From contig NC_003075.7 in NCBI RefSeq assembly GCF_000001735.4, positions 2,605,001 through 2,669,000 on the forward strand: DNA of 64,000 bases. The letters run 5' to 3'. A program made the translations under genes and the position numbers. Source of the DNA: Arabidopsis thaliana (Eukaryota; Streptophyta; Magnoliopsida; Brassicales; Brassicaceae). This document shows, piece by piece, positions 12,859-25,431 of the stretch. How positions within the stretch are numbered: the stretch's first letter is position 1; each line of letters starts with the position of its first letter. Below the pieces are notes generated by a model. That model made no database searches and was not told where the DNA came from. It saw nothing but the letters and a program-made list of their open reading frames with translations.

Positions 12859-13009
12859 CAAGTGTCGTTAGCTCAATTGGTAAAAAATTTAGGCAAAGCT
12901 TAGAGATGTCTATTTGAGTGACGCTTGGAACAAAAATTACATGCTATGGTTTCAGGCCTAGAGAAATGCTTCGATCCAGAATCTCTTGATATTCAAAAAA
13001 AAAAAAAAA
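12859..13009 (+). mobile_element. tRNA-like SINE retroposon in the MYB74 upstream region
   Basis: The 5' part carries TTAGCTCAATTGG, a good RNA polymerase III A box. A B-box-like GCTTCGATCC follows about 100 bases on. The insertion ends in a run of 16 A (12995-13010) and is flanked by ATCAACGAGAAGAAT (12844-12858) and ATCAACAAGAAGAAT (13010-13024), a 15-bp target duplication with one mismatch. Length and structure fit a plant SINE. The A-to-B box spacing is larger than usual, so the element may be diverged or composite. Confidence 0.75.
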
Positions 13010-13420
13010 ATCAACAAGAAGAATGTATAAATGGTTTCTATACTATCTAAGTTATGAAAAATATTTTTGGTTACCCAAATTACAAGATTTGTACCGAAGT
13101 GTCACACTAGATTCACATGCATGCATAGTTATAATTAACTTAAAACATAAATGACTTACAAAAATACTTACAAACAAAAACCAAATTAAGTTATTTAGTG
13201 GCCAGCTTTGTTACTAGAGTTTTAGCCATTATCATAATTCACAATAAGGTGTAGGAAAAAACATTAATATATAGTATGTATACATCCAAAAAAAACTTTT
13301 TGGAAAAAACAAATTTTGGGATTATAAAGGACACGTAGCCCAATCGATGAACAGAGGACGGCACCGAATCAATTTGACTTCACCTTTTTTCCCCATATGA
13401 TAAGAGTCTCATCTCTTTCC

Positions 13421-13430
13421 TATATATATT
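13421..13430 (+). promoter_or_regulatory. Probable TATA box of MYB74
   Basis: TATATATATT lies about 130 bases before the MYB74 start codon. It is followed by a CT-rich stretch (13457-13480) typical of plant 5' leaders. Transcription would start near 13450. No upstream ATG is present between there and the start codon. Confidence 0.55.
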
Positions 13431-13556
13431 TCGTACCTCTCTTTAAGGACCCTACGTCTCTCTCTTTCTCTCTACTCTCTGTTTCCTCATAATTCAATCA
13501 CTATATTTTTTTAAAAACATTTGACTTCATCGATCGGTTAACAATTAATCAAAAAG

Positions 13557-14790
13557 ATGGGACGATCACCATGTTGTGAGAAGAAGAATGGTCTCAAGAA
13601 AGGACCATGGACTCCTGAGGAGGATCAAAAGCTCATTGATTATATCAATATACATGGTTATGGAAATTGGAGAACTCTTCCCAAGAATGCTGGTTAGTAT
13701 ACGTATCTTCATTATTACATTTTAATCATACTTTTTTTATTCGTGAATTGTCTTTTTAAAGTTTTGCTTGAATCTTGACTATAGGGTTACAAAGATGTGG
13801 TAAGAGTTGTCGTCTCCGGTGGACCAACTATCTCCGACCAGATATTAAGCGTGGAAGATTCTCTTTTGAAGAAGAAGAAACCATTATTCAACTTCACAGC
13901 ATCATGGGAAACAAGTGAGTTTGAACTTTTCAATAATTTTATATTTTTGCCATTACGTAGTTTATACGAAAACTACTAATCTTGTAGATTAGTCTTAGAG
14001 TCATAGCTTTGAATGATGTTACTAGTGATTTATGTTAAATCTACAATGCATCAGATTCTAACTTTGTTTGCTTTCGTATAGGTGGTCTGCGATTGCGGCT
14101 CGTTTGCCTGGAAGAACAGACAACGAGATCAAAAACTATTGGAACACTCACATCAGAAAAAGACTTCTAAAGATGGGAATCGACCCGGTTACACACACTC
14201 CACGTCTTGATCTTCTCGATATCTCCTCCATTCTCAGCTCATCTATCTACAACTCTTCGCATCATCATCATCATCATCATCAACAACATATGAACATGTC
14301 GAGGCTCATGATGAGTGATGGTAATCATCAACCATTGGTTAACCCCGAGATACTCAAACTCGCAACCTCTCTCTTTTCAAACCAAAACCACCCCAACAAC
14401 ACACACGAGAACAACACGGTTAACCAAACCGAAGTAAACCAATACCAAACCGGTTACAACATGCCTGGTAATGAAGAATTACAATCTTGGTTCCCTATCA
14501 TGGATCAATTCACGAATTTCCAAGACCTCATGCCAATGAAGACGACGGTCCAAAATTCATTGTCATACGATGATGATTGTTCGAAGTCCAATTTTGTATT
14601 AGAACCTTATTACTCCGACTTTGCTTCAGTCTTGACCACACCTTCTTCAAGCCCGACTCCGTTAAACTCAAGTTCCTCAACTTACATCAATAGTAGCACT
14701 TGCAGCACCGAGGATGAAAAAGAGAGTTATTACAGTGATAATATCACTAATTATTCGTTTGATGTTAATGGTTTTCTCCAATTCCAATAA
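13557..14790 (+). CDS. MYB74: R2R3-MYB transcription factor MYB74
   Basis: Three exons, 13557-13692, 13785-13914 and 14082-14790, join in frame to 324 residues. The intron positions are the standard ones for plant R2R3-MYB genes. The protein starts [10 protein letters not shown]2 has [12 protein letters not shown] and R3 has [13 protein letters not shown], with the regularly spaced tryptophans, followed by [14 protein letters not shown]. The linker [15 protein letters not shown] is typical of the MYB41/49/74/102 group. A run of seven His lies in the low-complexity Ser/Asn-rich C-terminal part. It is a nuclear DNA-binding regulator; family work links it to salt, drought and ABA responses. I chose MYB74 over its close paralogues because of the ENT and SAL-like neighbours and the C-terminal sequence as I remember it. 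Confidence 0.93.
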
Positions 14791-16058
14791 ACAAAACGCC
14801 ATTGGAATAGAGTTATGTAAACATGCAATCATTGTATTTGTTATATAGATTTTGTTACATATCCAAAATCCAAAATACTATAGTTTTAAAATATTTATTA
14901 CTAAAGTATATTCGTCAAGGGGAAAGCAACATCCCACCAGTAAACAATATAAAGCTCAGCTCATAACATTGTTTTAATGATGGAGTTTCTATTATTGGTA
15001 TCTATCTACTCTTTTGTTTAATATTTGTGGTCGGCTTTTCTTCTACATAAATGCATGGAGATCGTATCAACGATCATATTAAAATATGATTCGAAGATAT
15101 ATACTATAATTGATATCATACATGGTGCTGAAATGTTATCGAAATAGAAAGGTAGATAAATAATTGATAGTGAATAATTATATCATTGACTTATTATCTC
15201 TTGTTTCTCTGAAGAAATAAACTAATGATAATTTATGAACCAAAACAATACTAATAACAAATGTTTTGAAATGGAAGTGGGCCATTAAGTCAATCAAAAA
15301 TTTGCACAATTTCACTAGAACCAATCAAAATGCACGAAAAACTTTCTATTTTGACCACCAGAGAAGTCTTACGAATTTACTAACCGGAATCCGGCGAGAC
15401 TGGCCGGAGCGTGAACTAGAAGTACACGTGGTATGGTAGCGTACGTGTGCAATTGGGGTCAGATCACGGGACACAATCTAATGACCAGACGCCACTTGTA
15501 CGACACGAAAGCAATAAGTGGAAAACGTAAGGAAAAAGTTGAAAGAAAAAGCTCGTTTTAATTGAAATCACGGTTTGTGTTAATTAATCACCTTTAACAC
15601 GTGTTGTACGGAGAGCCAACTGAGAGTGGGGACGCGTGGGGACAAAGCAGCATGTGTAAACACGAACGTCGGCATTTTTTGGGATGAGCTGTTTGTTTTG
15701 ACCCCTTGTTCGGTTTTTCCAGTGGATCTTTTATTACGTATAGAGTCAACATTTTTTATAAGAATAAATTATTGTGGTAATTAAATAAACCTTGTTTTTT
15801 TCATTAAATAAAAACTTGTTTAGTAAGAGAAATTTCATATTATTTTCTTTGGTTTTAATGCTAAGAGTCTTAACGAAATTAAACAATTACATATCTTGCC
15901 AATTTTGAATGCTTAATTTGCAACTAGAATAAATTGTATATATCTAGTTTTACTTTTTTTTTTCTTTACTTTTTTTTGGTAAAATATATAGTTTTATTTT
16001 TGAATTGACGGAAACGTAAGTGGGTTAGTTGAGTTGTTTCTTTTTTATATATACGTAA
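14791..16058. other. Intergenic, no gene seen
   Basis: After the MYB74 stop the sequence is AT-rich. ACACGTG-type cores occur near 15424 and 15598, but no open frame or exon chain can be supported. Confidence 0.6.
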
Positions 16059-16110
16059 TTAGATATAAACGTGCGGTATACCGTAGATACTCTTATATTT
16101 TAGTTAAACT
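16059..16110 (-). mobile_element. Candidate Helitron 3' terminus
   Basis: Read on the minus strand, the sequence forms a small palindrome, CGGTATACCG, then after about 13 bases ends CTAA followed by T. A hairpin shortly before a CTRR end next to a host T is the usual Helitron 3' structure. The element body would extend to higher coordinates through the AT-rich tandem-repeat DNA. I could not find the matching TC 5' end. Confidence 0.35.
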
Positions 16111-16680
16111 AAAATTTTTTATTGTAAAAGTGATTTATAAATATATAATATTATTTTATGGATTTTAAATGTATAGTAAACTGCTAGTTGTATATTTTTG
16201 TTGATATTATTTATATTGTTCAGTATTTAAGATTATACACTTGTATTTAATTGTTAATTTTAGAGTTTCACCTATAATTACCATCTTGTATTAATATTGA
16301 TTTAAACCCGTCAATTCTAAGATTTTCAAGCTTGTATTAAAAATTGAATCACATCATACACATAAAAAAATCTAATATGTTATTAATTATTATAGTATAT
16401 AAGATTATAAATTTTCAAAATAATATGTATGAAATTGAATATAAATATTTAAATTATAACCCGTTACTTAGTAGAAAGTTTTCTAAAATCTATTTTTGAC
16501 CTGTTATAATATTTTTTCATGTATTGAACAGTTTATATTCGTTTTTAAAAATATAAATCATGGCACATGCGAAAAGCTAATTATTCTTTTATAACAATAA
16601 TATTATTTTTTCGCAAAAATAGAATCATATAAAGATGAGAGATGAACTATAATAATTAATAAAAAATTAATATGATAATT

Positions 16681-16873
16681 TAGATATCAAATCTAATTTG
16701 TTGATTTTAATTAGTTATTTTTTTTGGAAATTAATAATGTATTTCGTTTGTCTAATTAAATTAAATTAATTAAAATTTGGATATCAAATCTTATATGTTG
16801 ATTTTGATTGGTTACTTTTTTAGAAATTAAAAATGTATTTTGTTTTTTAATTAAATTTAATTAATTAAATTAG
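16681..16873. repeat. Tandem repeat, two copies of about 97 bp
   Basis: Each copy begins (A/G)GATATCAAATCT, continues through TTGATTTT and AGTTA or GGTTA blocks, and ends in TTAATTAAATT-rich sequence. It may be internal sequence of the Helitron-like DNA that ends near 16059. No coding capacity. Confidence 0.55.
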
Positions 16874-17351
16874 TATTTGACTTTTTAATATTTAAAAAGA
16901 TGAATTATTTTACTCTTTGAAATTTTATTTTTAATTGCATACCTATGTAATTACTTACAAAAAATATGGTTATTTTATTATGTATTTCCCAATAATAGTA
17001 TAGGATTATGTTAGCATATATTTACAATGTTACCACATTTGATTTTATTTTTAATATCTTTTGTTAGCAATTTTTACTGAATGTTGAAACTTGTCAAATG
17101 TCACTATTCATCACGATTTTCAGTTTGAGCGAGATTTTTATCGATTTTTTTGGAAACTTTAAAACACTGTCGTCATAGTATACTTTTTTCTAAACATCAA
17201 ATTTCCAGGACTATAATAAGAGACTATAATAAAAGCTTATAACAATAAATTATTAGCAAGTTTTAACAAGAAAAATTAAAATCTTTCATATGTTTTAGGC
17301 ACCCTTAAAAATAATTTCCTTAATTGTTATTGGCCAACTTTTAATATTATA

Positions 17352-17865
17352 CAGTATAACCTCTATAAATTAATACTCTATAAATTAATAACTTCTATAA
17401 ATTAATAAATTTTTCCGGTCTTAAGTTGGAACCAGTGTAAAAAGTGACACAAACGATAAATTAATATGATAATAATTGTTTTGAAAGTTTTATGTAAATA
17501 TATGGTCCCATCAATATCGTAAATTAATAATTGTATAAATGTATCAACTACATATATATTATATGTAAAACATAAAACATTTCCTTATAATATATTTTTA
17601 ATATTTTTTTGCTTAAATTCATATTTGTTCTTTGTTTGAATATAATTATCATAGTTTACTGTATCAAAACTGTTGGTGTTGTTTGTAGACATTATTATTA
17701 TATTTTCAATAATGAAAGAAATTTTATAGAAATTTTTAAAAAGTTACCAAAATTTTGAAAATCTTTTTATAAATTAATAAATATTAATTTATCGATAAAT
17801 TAATACCTTTCTAAATTAATAAAATTTTGTAGTCCCAATATTATTAATTTATAGAGATTTTACTG
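17352..17865. mobile_element. Emigrant-type MITE with both termini
   Basis: The 514-bp element starts CAGTATAACCTCTATAAA and ends in the near inverse, TTTATAGAGATTTTACTG. TA flanks both ends (17350-17351 and 17866-17867), the duplication made by pogo/mariner elements. The inner sequence holds many TAAATTAATA repeats. It lacks a transposase, as expected for a MITE. Confidence 0.8.
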
Positions 17866-17867
17866 TA

Positions 17868-19840
17868 TATATAAACTCTAAAGTTTTAAATCTAAAGTCT
17901 AACTTCGACACCATAAATAGTTGGCTTAAACTACACCACAACTTGTTTCGTGGCAAGTCTATTACCGAAAAAAAGAACTGGCCACATTATAGGCACAAGA
18001 ACATTTTTCTACATAACACAAATCCAGTTTTAACCATTAGAAAGAAAAAGAAAAACATATGAAACACAAAATAAAGCAAAAATATGATAAGAAAGTGATT
18101 ATCATATTTTTCTAATAATAGACAGATTGTTTCAAAAAGAAAAATATACTTAAAAAGTAGAGAAACTAAAAACTGAGAAATAATTGACAAAAAGATTGAG
18201 AAATAAAAAGAATAAATGTAAATTTATTTATTTGATTTTTATTTTGATTTAAATTAAATGAGGTTTTTATTTGTTACATTAACTGTTTAAATTTTATAAT
18301 TAAAAGGTAATTTTTCGAAAATTCACAGATTAACAAGTAAATTTAATTTAGACAATCACCTCATACCAACTTCATTTTTGTTTAGGTTGTTTTTTGTCAT
18401 TTCAGTTGGTTGATCAAATATTTTCTTAATTGGCAATATTCTCTGTCAATCAAACCTACAAAGTCTCTAAGACATGTAAGTACTTTGGGCGGTGGCATAT
18501 GAATCAGTTGGACTAAAAAGGCAAATCTTGTTTTACATGATCCCAAAAGTTGTTTTCATTATTCCATACAAAAAACACGTTTTGTCCTCGATATACACTT
18601 GTGTTGTGTATTTGTATGACCAAGATTTTCAATATCAGAGTTTTCTTATACATCACCGTGCCAAACTCTAATTCAAACACCAAGATTTCGTCGTTTATAT
18701 ACGGCTGTATTTTTCCATTTCATTTATTGTTTGTTACACTATAATATCTACGTACTAAAGATTTTATAGTAGGAATGGATCAAGTTTACTATACTAAATG
18801 ACTTTGAGTAATTTATATAGATAGTTATCTTTTGAATTTCTTGTGTAGGAGAAATGTTAATGATCTTAATCGACCAAGAGACTAATCAATTTAATGTCGC
18901 CAAAACCGAAAGTAGACTTTATACAATGTTTGATAATTTAGTAATGTGGAAATAAGCTTCTATAATCACATGGGTTATATAAATGTGGTCCTAACAGTAC
19001 GTCATTTATACGTCATATGAGGTATAACAATATATAATAAGTTGGATATATTAGCATAGAGGACATTTTTAAAAATGCTATTTAGCTAAGAAAAACACAC
19101 TTAACTATTCCATTAAACGAATAAAACCCTTAGATCCAACATTAATCAACTGTAACCACGCTAAACTGTGTTGAGTGACTAACATTGGCTTTTAAATGAC
19201 TTGGTTAATTCAGTAATATTGGATCTAGCTAAAACAGTTTGATCAACTTACATTTGAAGATATAATTAATGTATATTCGATTAACGAAGTAATTAGAGTT
19301 TTTCTTTTTCTTTTTTTTCAAATCGGATAAGGTATTATGTTTATATTGTTGTCTACTTATAGCATAATCATTAGTGTCATTAAATGATCATATAAAGTCT
19401 TCGTTTATCTTTTGTATTTAGTCAACATATGCTTATGTTATTTTAGTTTGAGCTAAAAGTCAGAACTTTTAGGAAGACATCAGCTATACATGTAAGAATT
19501 GAATTTTCAATCTAAAAATGTCCTGTTTAATACAACTAGCTCGAAACCTAATAAAATTTGATTTTACTATTGGAAAAAAATTCTACAATCTTACTAAACA
19601 ATAGACCTAAACTAGCATTGCATGAAACTTTTCCAGATCAAAAGCAAACCAAATTTGATATCATTTCATATCTTTCGATAATTGAAAACCATTAAAGCCA
19701 AATCGAACTGAATTTTGTATAAATAAAACCATATAAACCGAAAACCCTATCCTTTCAACCTTTTATCTTTTATTCACTTGCATATCGATTTCATACATGA
19801 GCTATTTAGCTACATAAGTGATATTATTCTTGAAATTACA
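17868..19840. other. Intergenic, no gene seen
   Basis: AT-rich sequence with scattered short open frames of phenylalanine- and lysine-rich composition. I found no splice-joined coding chain, RNA gene or complete mobile element. Confidence 0.55.
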
Positions 19841-19843
19841 AGT

Positions 19844-20038
19844 TTAAAGAAGAATGGCATTATAATCTTGTCTCCAATGAGCGGTGGTTCCAAACTTCTT
19901 CAACCTTTTATATCTTTTTCTCTTAAATCTTAAGATTAAACCCGTACCCAAAAAAGCCATTATCTTCTGTGATATCTTACCATTAGTCCCGACGTCTTCA
20001 TTGCGCTTCGTACCGGTGAGCGAAAAGGCAAATGACAC
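19844..20038 (-). pseudogene. Unrecognised C-terminal-like coding fragment
   Basis: The minus-strand frame reads through a hydrophobic stretch (MAFLGTGLIL), then a strongly basic FKRKRYKRLKKFG, then TTAHWRQDYN, and stops. This looks like the membrane-anchored end of a real protein rather than random AT-rich DNA, but I cannot name it. The flanks lack matching exons. To the right, an A-rich tail (20323-20352) on the plus strand suggests that retroposed material is also present here. Confidence 0.3.
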
Positions 20039-20352
20039 TTTCTCAACGTCACAAGATCAAGTTCTCTCGATCATGACTAATTCAAAATTCCCCGACTTAT
20101 TCGCGGAAGTATCTATGTCAATGACACACCTTGAGGTTGCATGTGGCTTGTTGCTTGATTGCTTTGATCTCCTATCCTCTATGACTTATCAAACTTATCT
20201 ATCCTTCTATGTTGTTAGTTTCTGGTCTTTGAAGTTTATTGTAATCCTTTTAATGCTTGATAATCTTGTAATCTTTGCTTTTATGGGATTGACTGAATGA
20301 AACACAAGGCTTATTTGATAAAAAAATAAAAATAAAAAAAAAACAAAAAACA

Positions 20353-21515
20353 AAACGAAAACCAATTATATGAGAAAGATCGAACCAAACCGTATAATTG
20401 TACAATCTTGTGAATGTTCCATGAAGGAAGCTGGTGTTCATGAATCATGATCCTAGAGAATATTTGCTTCGAATTCACTTTAGTAGTTAAAGCTACTTAT
20501 GATTGATCCCAAAAAGCAAAAAAAGGGCCTGAACAAAGAACGACGTCGTTGACGTAGAGAAGATCTCGTGTAGTACATAAAGTTGGTGTTTTGCTGCAGT
20601 ACACACGAACACCGATCGTTAGTACATTACAAACACTTGGACTATTCTAAAATTTTTAACTAATAATTTTCTTAACAATGTTGTTTTTAAATTTTAATTA
20701 CTATCACATGAAAACCAAAGAAAAATTTAGTTTCATTAGTTATAATTTTGAATACGAAAAGAAACTCGGAACCTCAAAATATATATTCTAGTATGGTTTG
20801 TAAGTAGTACACAGTACAAACAACAAGCATTGTACTGCTTCTAAACCAACACAAGCATTGCAATGTCAGCTACTCCTCAAGTATAAAATCATGTTTATGT
20901 TCATTTCTAAGATGATAGAAAAAAGCATGAGGATATTTTTTCCTGGGTTTGAATGAACATCATTGAGTGCAGCGTTGATGTAATTTCGTTTTGTTTTTCA
21001 TTGTTGAATGGATTAAAAGAATTTATACCAGCGTTGCGCTCAATTATGTTTTTCTAATTTTCAGGAACACTTAAACAGGTATGCGGATCGTTTTTTATGG
21101 TTAAGTTTATTTTTTATCCTCTATTGAGTTATCTTTTTTTTTGTCATCAGATATTATTTAGGGCTCAAACGAGTCAAAAATGTGGAAAATTATTTACATA
21201 AGTAACGTGAAGCGGTTCTTTCACGTAATCAATCTCTTGAAATTTTGTGATTTTTGTGATCCGTTTCATTTCGCATGGATTGATATACTTTTTGGATATA
21301 TATTTTTTTGGGACAAAAATAAGTGCTGTTATATATTCAAATGTATAATTAGGACTAAATGTAATATCATAATCTTATTTTTTTTTCTTCTATTTATTTT
21401 GTTTCTATTAATTTATTATTGGTTTTACATATTTACTTACTTTCTGTAATTTTACATAACAAATTAACCTCCAATTTAACTTAAAGTGAAACACTGGTTT
21501 TGGAGTGATTAAAAC
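20353..21515. other. Intergenic, no gene seen
   Basis: Low-complexity AT-rich sequence downstream of the ENT6 stop. I see no exon structure or repeat with defined ends. Confidence 0.5.
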
Positions 21516-23685
21516 TCAAAAGGCATTCTTCTTACCAATAAGCCATAACCAATCCAAAGCAACTCCTGCAAATATCCCTCCTAACAGAAATATCACCAGC
21601 AAGTTCCCTAACGCATTCTGCTCCGGACCCTTCACCAAATCAAAACCAAAGTTTGATTTTTTGTTACAATATAGAACAAATGTGAGATTACTTGTCTTAA
21701 ACGCAAAGATTGTACTCGTTTGTATTTGCCTTTAAATATTCAAACTTGTATGCTTTATCTTTCTTAAAAATAAACAATCAAATCTGACACCTTTAATTAG
21801 TAAAAGGTGAAAATAGATTACCTTGTATCCTTTAGGAGCTATAGTCATAATGCAAACAGTGAGATGTCCATTAGTCAATCCCAAAACAGAAACGAGCATA
21901 ATCATCCATCCTTGATCACCATATTTCGCAGTGAAGTAGAACGCCGGAATGAGGAGATAACGTGACAAAACCGCAATTGTGATCAATTTTCTATTCTCAA
22001 TATTGAGCCATTTAACCAGTGGTGTGTACCTCCCGACCAAATCCCAACAATTGTACATCGCTACTAAGACAAGTGCGTACCAAGCACCTAGCCCGTGTTG
22101 TCCTGTGTTTTCATACAAGAACCCGGGAAAAATGGATAATGTACAAACGTAGATGAGGAATAAATTTACTGCATGGTCTATGTTTTGAAACAACAGCTCT
22201 TTTTTGCTTAGCCTTTGATTCTTGGAATCATCATCACTCTGCATAGGAAAATCATGAAGCTAAATAATGATGAAGAGTGGGAAAGTTTTAGAACAAAGAA
22301 AGAATCTTGAGGAATCAAAAACAAAAAGAAAAAATCAAGAAACATAGATTCTTTAGGAATCTCTTGAAAAAATGTTTAGTGGTGAAGAATCTTATAAAAA
22401 TAAAATACAAAATTAAGAAAGATAGATTCTTGACAACAAAGGGAAGATCTTGAGAAATCTGAAGTTACCAAGTCTGATTGATTTTGGATACCCGCAGCAG
22501 CAAGATCAGCAGAAACAGTTTTGGATCCTTGAGAAGCGGCTTTTCTTCGGTAATACATAACAATCGGGAGTTTCGGTAACACATAAGCATATAGCATCAC
22601 AGATAGTAACTCTATGCATGTGGAGATAGCTAAGAACATCACTGCCAAAAAGAAAAAAAACTTATAAACACTTTGGTGATTGGGGTTCTATCGGTTTTCG
22701 AAATTTGAAACCTTCAAAAATATGAACTCACTTGCCCCTTTTCGTAGACCATTGTTTGATTTCTCAAAAGCTGCTTTGGTTATTAGCCTAAGCGCTGATG
22801 TTAGCGCACCAGCTACAGCCATACCTCCCATGTATGACTACAAGGAAGTAGGAATATGTTAGCTAGTAAATTCCTCTTGTATATGTTAGCTAGTCTAAAA
22901 GGATATATTGTATCTCCTAAAATGTATAACCTGAACTAGTTCAGGGCACATCAGTGATAAATCACCGAACATTCCTCCTTGAACGGTAGCATCCGCGAGG
23001 CCAAAAGCAGCAACGACTGCGCATAAACCGGTATAAGGTCCGAATCCACCACGTCCTTTTGTTGCCAAATCCAACTGTTTTTTTTTTTTAATTTAAATTC
23101 TTGCGTCTATAATTAAAATCCATTTACATATGAAAGATTAATGTAAGATTAAGACTTGAATTAAGAAACTTACAACTATGAGCAAGAATGTGGATATTGT
23201 GTATAGAATGTAACCAATCAGGTTACGTTTTCGAGTACTGGTTTTCGATTCGTGGTATGCGAGGATCACGATTGCTCCAAACGCAAACGGTTGGTATACA
23301 AGTGTGAGTACTCTTGAAGGATGATAATCCTACATGCAAGAAACGTTATGTCTTTTTTCCAACTTTTTGATGACTAAAACACAACATCAGAATTCAAAAA
23401 CTAATTTTCGAATCTTAGAATAGTCAGAACCGAAACCGAACCGGGAAAACTTTGTAGTAGTAATCTGCTGTAGTGAGCATACTGTTCCAAGAAATAAGAG
23501 AACCAAATCCAAGAATACAGTAGACAATCATTGCTTGATACTTCCCCTGTTTTTTTCAGAGATAAACAAGAATTTTAGGGTTTGAAATTTACAAAAACAT
23601 TGAAAGATTTTGGTTCTGAGTTTTGGATATTGTGGAAACTCACGCGAAGCTTCTCAGGAACTTGGTGCTCGTATATATCCGCCAT
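21516..23685 (-). CDS. ENT6: Equilibrative nucleoside transporter ENT6
   Basis: Eight exons join in frame: 23685-23644, 23546-23442, 23329-23174, 23074-22931, 22837-22732, 22641-22469, 22238-21822 and 21629-21516, giving 418 residues. It is an SLC29-type integral membrane transporter for nucleosides. Family hallmarks are visible: GSLISWNSMLT in the first membrane helix, GLADATVQGGMFGDLS in the fourth exon, the hydrophilic central loop in exon 6 (RRKAASQGSKT), and LYENTGQHGLG and GLTNGHLT in exon 7. About 11 membrane spans are expected. It is the first of a same-strand tandem run of ENT genes. The ENT6 name rests on gene order (At4g05110 as I recall). A leader with short upstream ORFs precedes it. 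Confidence 0.88.
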
Positions 23686-23707
23686 TTTCGAAATTGTTAC
23701 AGAGAGA

Positions 23708-23828
23708 TCAAAAGAACATAACCCTTTTACAAGATTCAAGAAATGGATCAAACACTGGATGATGTTATTCTTTTTCTTTTTGTTGTTGGAGCAGAAAGCT
23801 ATAGACACTTACTTGGAACTTAGCACAT
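23708..23828 (-). promoter_or_regulatory. ENT6 5' leader with two minimal uORFs
   Basis: The minus strand upstream of the ENT6 start has ATG-TGC-TAA at 23828-23820 and ATG-TTC-TTT-TGA at 23719-23708. The first is followed directly by a splice-donor-like AAGTAAGT, and TTGTAAAAG before GGTTATG could be the acceptor, so a leader intron of about 90 bases is likely. The same elements recur upstream of ENT3 and partly ENT4. That this DNA is transcribed is inference. Confidence 0.45.
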
Positions 23829-24335
23829 GCATGAGGGTTTTGCAGAGCCAACGAGTTTGTTGATTATTTAAAGAGTAACGCTTTCACAAAAACTCAAAAC
23901 AAGATTCTTAATACAAGGAGATGAGCAAGTAAAATAATAATAAGACTTTTAAAAGGTTTTTGACAGCAAATATGGAAGGATATAATATGAGACACAGAAG
24001 AAAAAGAAACAGAACCAAATAGATTAAAGTAAGGGCGTGAATGTACGACGCGTTCCAGCTTTTTATGTGTGGTTCTACTTATTTCTCACCATTAAGTTTG
24101 TTTCAAACTCTTTTTTTGAAGAAAAAAAGAAAAGAAAAAGCAGTGCGATACGTATTTCTTCGTCACAGATATAGAAACGCACTTGAAAGAAAAAAGCACT
24201 CTATAAGGTGTGGTTAGAAGAAAAATGTAGTTTTGTCTAATTAATTTGGCTTTTCTGACGAAATTAAAAAGCATTATGCTATGAGTTTGTTTTTTCTCTA
24301 TATAAAACACAACATCATCAAACAATATATATACA

Positions 24336-24370
24336 CTAGAAGTAGCCTCGCGTGATGTGCAAAATAAAAT
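24336..24370 (-). mobile_element. Candidate Helitron 3' terminus
   Basis: On the minus strand the sequence reads TTTGCACATCACGCGAGGC, a degenerate hairpin, then TACTTCTAG followed by T. This is the layout of many Arabidopsis ATREP-type Helitron ends. The body would extend to higher coordinates through AT-rich DNA. The 5' end was not found, so its length is unknown. Confidence 0.4.
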
Positions 24371-25431
24371 TAGTTTTAATTTTTTTTAATAGTTTTGATA
24401 TATTTTAATTTTATAAATATACTTGAAATTTTTATATTTTTGTTTGAAAAATTACCTTATATATGTTAATTGATTTTTACATGTAGAAAAAGTATCATCA
24501 AACACTTAAAATAAATAAGTATTGTGCCGCTAGTTAAGAATTGAAGTAGAAAATTTTGTTAAAGTGAAAAGTTTATGTTTAAAATACTATTTTACTCTGT
24601 ATTCTTTTATATATACTTTTTTTGATGCAAAATAAAAAAAAACGGGACATTTTTTATTGACAAGAAAACTCAAAAAAAAAACTTGATTGAAGTAATTAAG
24701 TAACTAAATATTATGCACTATTAAAAGAGTAATTATTGAGGTATGACTAATCCATATGTTTATTTGGAATTTAAACTTTACATGAATAATAATTAATAAT
24801 TATCATAAAGCAAAAATATATTTATACATTAGTAACTGAGTAGATTATTCAGTTACTAAGACCATAATGAGGTTTAATTGCATAGTGTTTAATCGCAATT
24901 TCTTTGCATTCTTTTACTTCATTCGTATATGTTGATCAAACCCCACAAGATGCTGCTCTATTTTCACCAATTTAGAAATCTTCCGAACAAAAACCACCAA
25001 ATGTTATTGTTCAGTAATCAAACATCTCATTGCCAAAATAAGTTATTCCATTTCCAAATGAAGTGAAGAGAGACTTCAGGAAATATGTTCTCACTATCAG
25101 TGTTTTTTCACTATATTATCCCTTGTATTTTCTTACTATTTTTTAATGTTAGCTGTATAACCTAACAAAAAAACTTAAAATAAAATGTTCACCAGATACT
25201 TATGAACCACATAATCGGTGCACATAATAATAAGATTAACCTAAATGAAGAAATCTACAATAAGCAATATAAATCATCATCATTTAACTATCAAATTATC
25301 CTAATCTATCATAACTCATGATCAAACAAAAGACTACTCATTAAACATGGTGAAAGATATAAGAAAAATGCATAAACAAAAATATAAATGATAGAATTGA
25401 AGAATCCTTCACAAAACAAATTTCAGTTAAA

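Noticed and set aside
12859..13009. A functional tRNA gene in the MYB74 upstream region
   Set aside because: The A box is good, but the spacing to the B box is too long, no cloverleaf forms, and an A tail with a target duplication shows that it is a retroposon.
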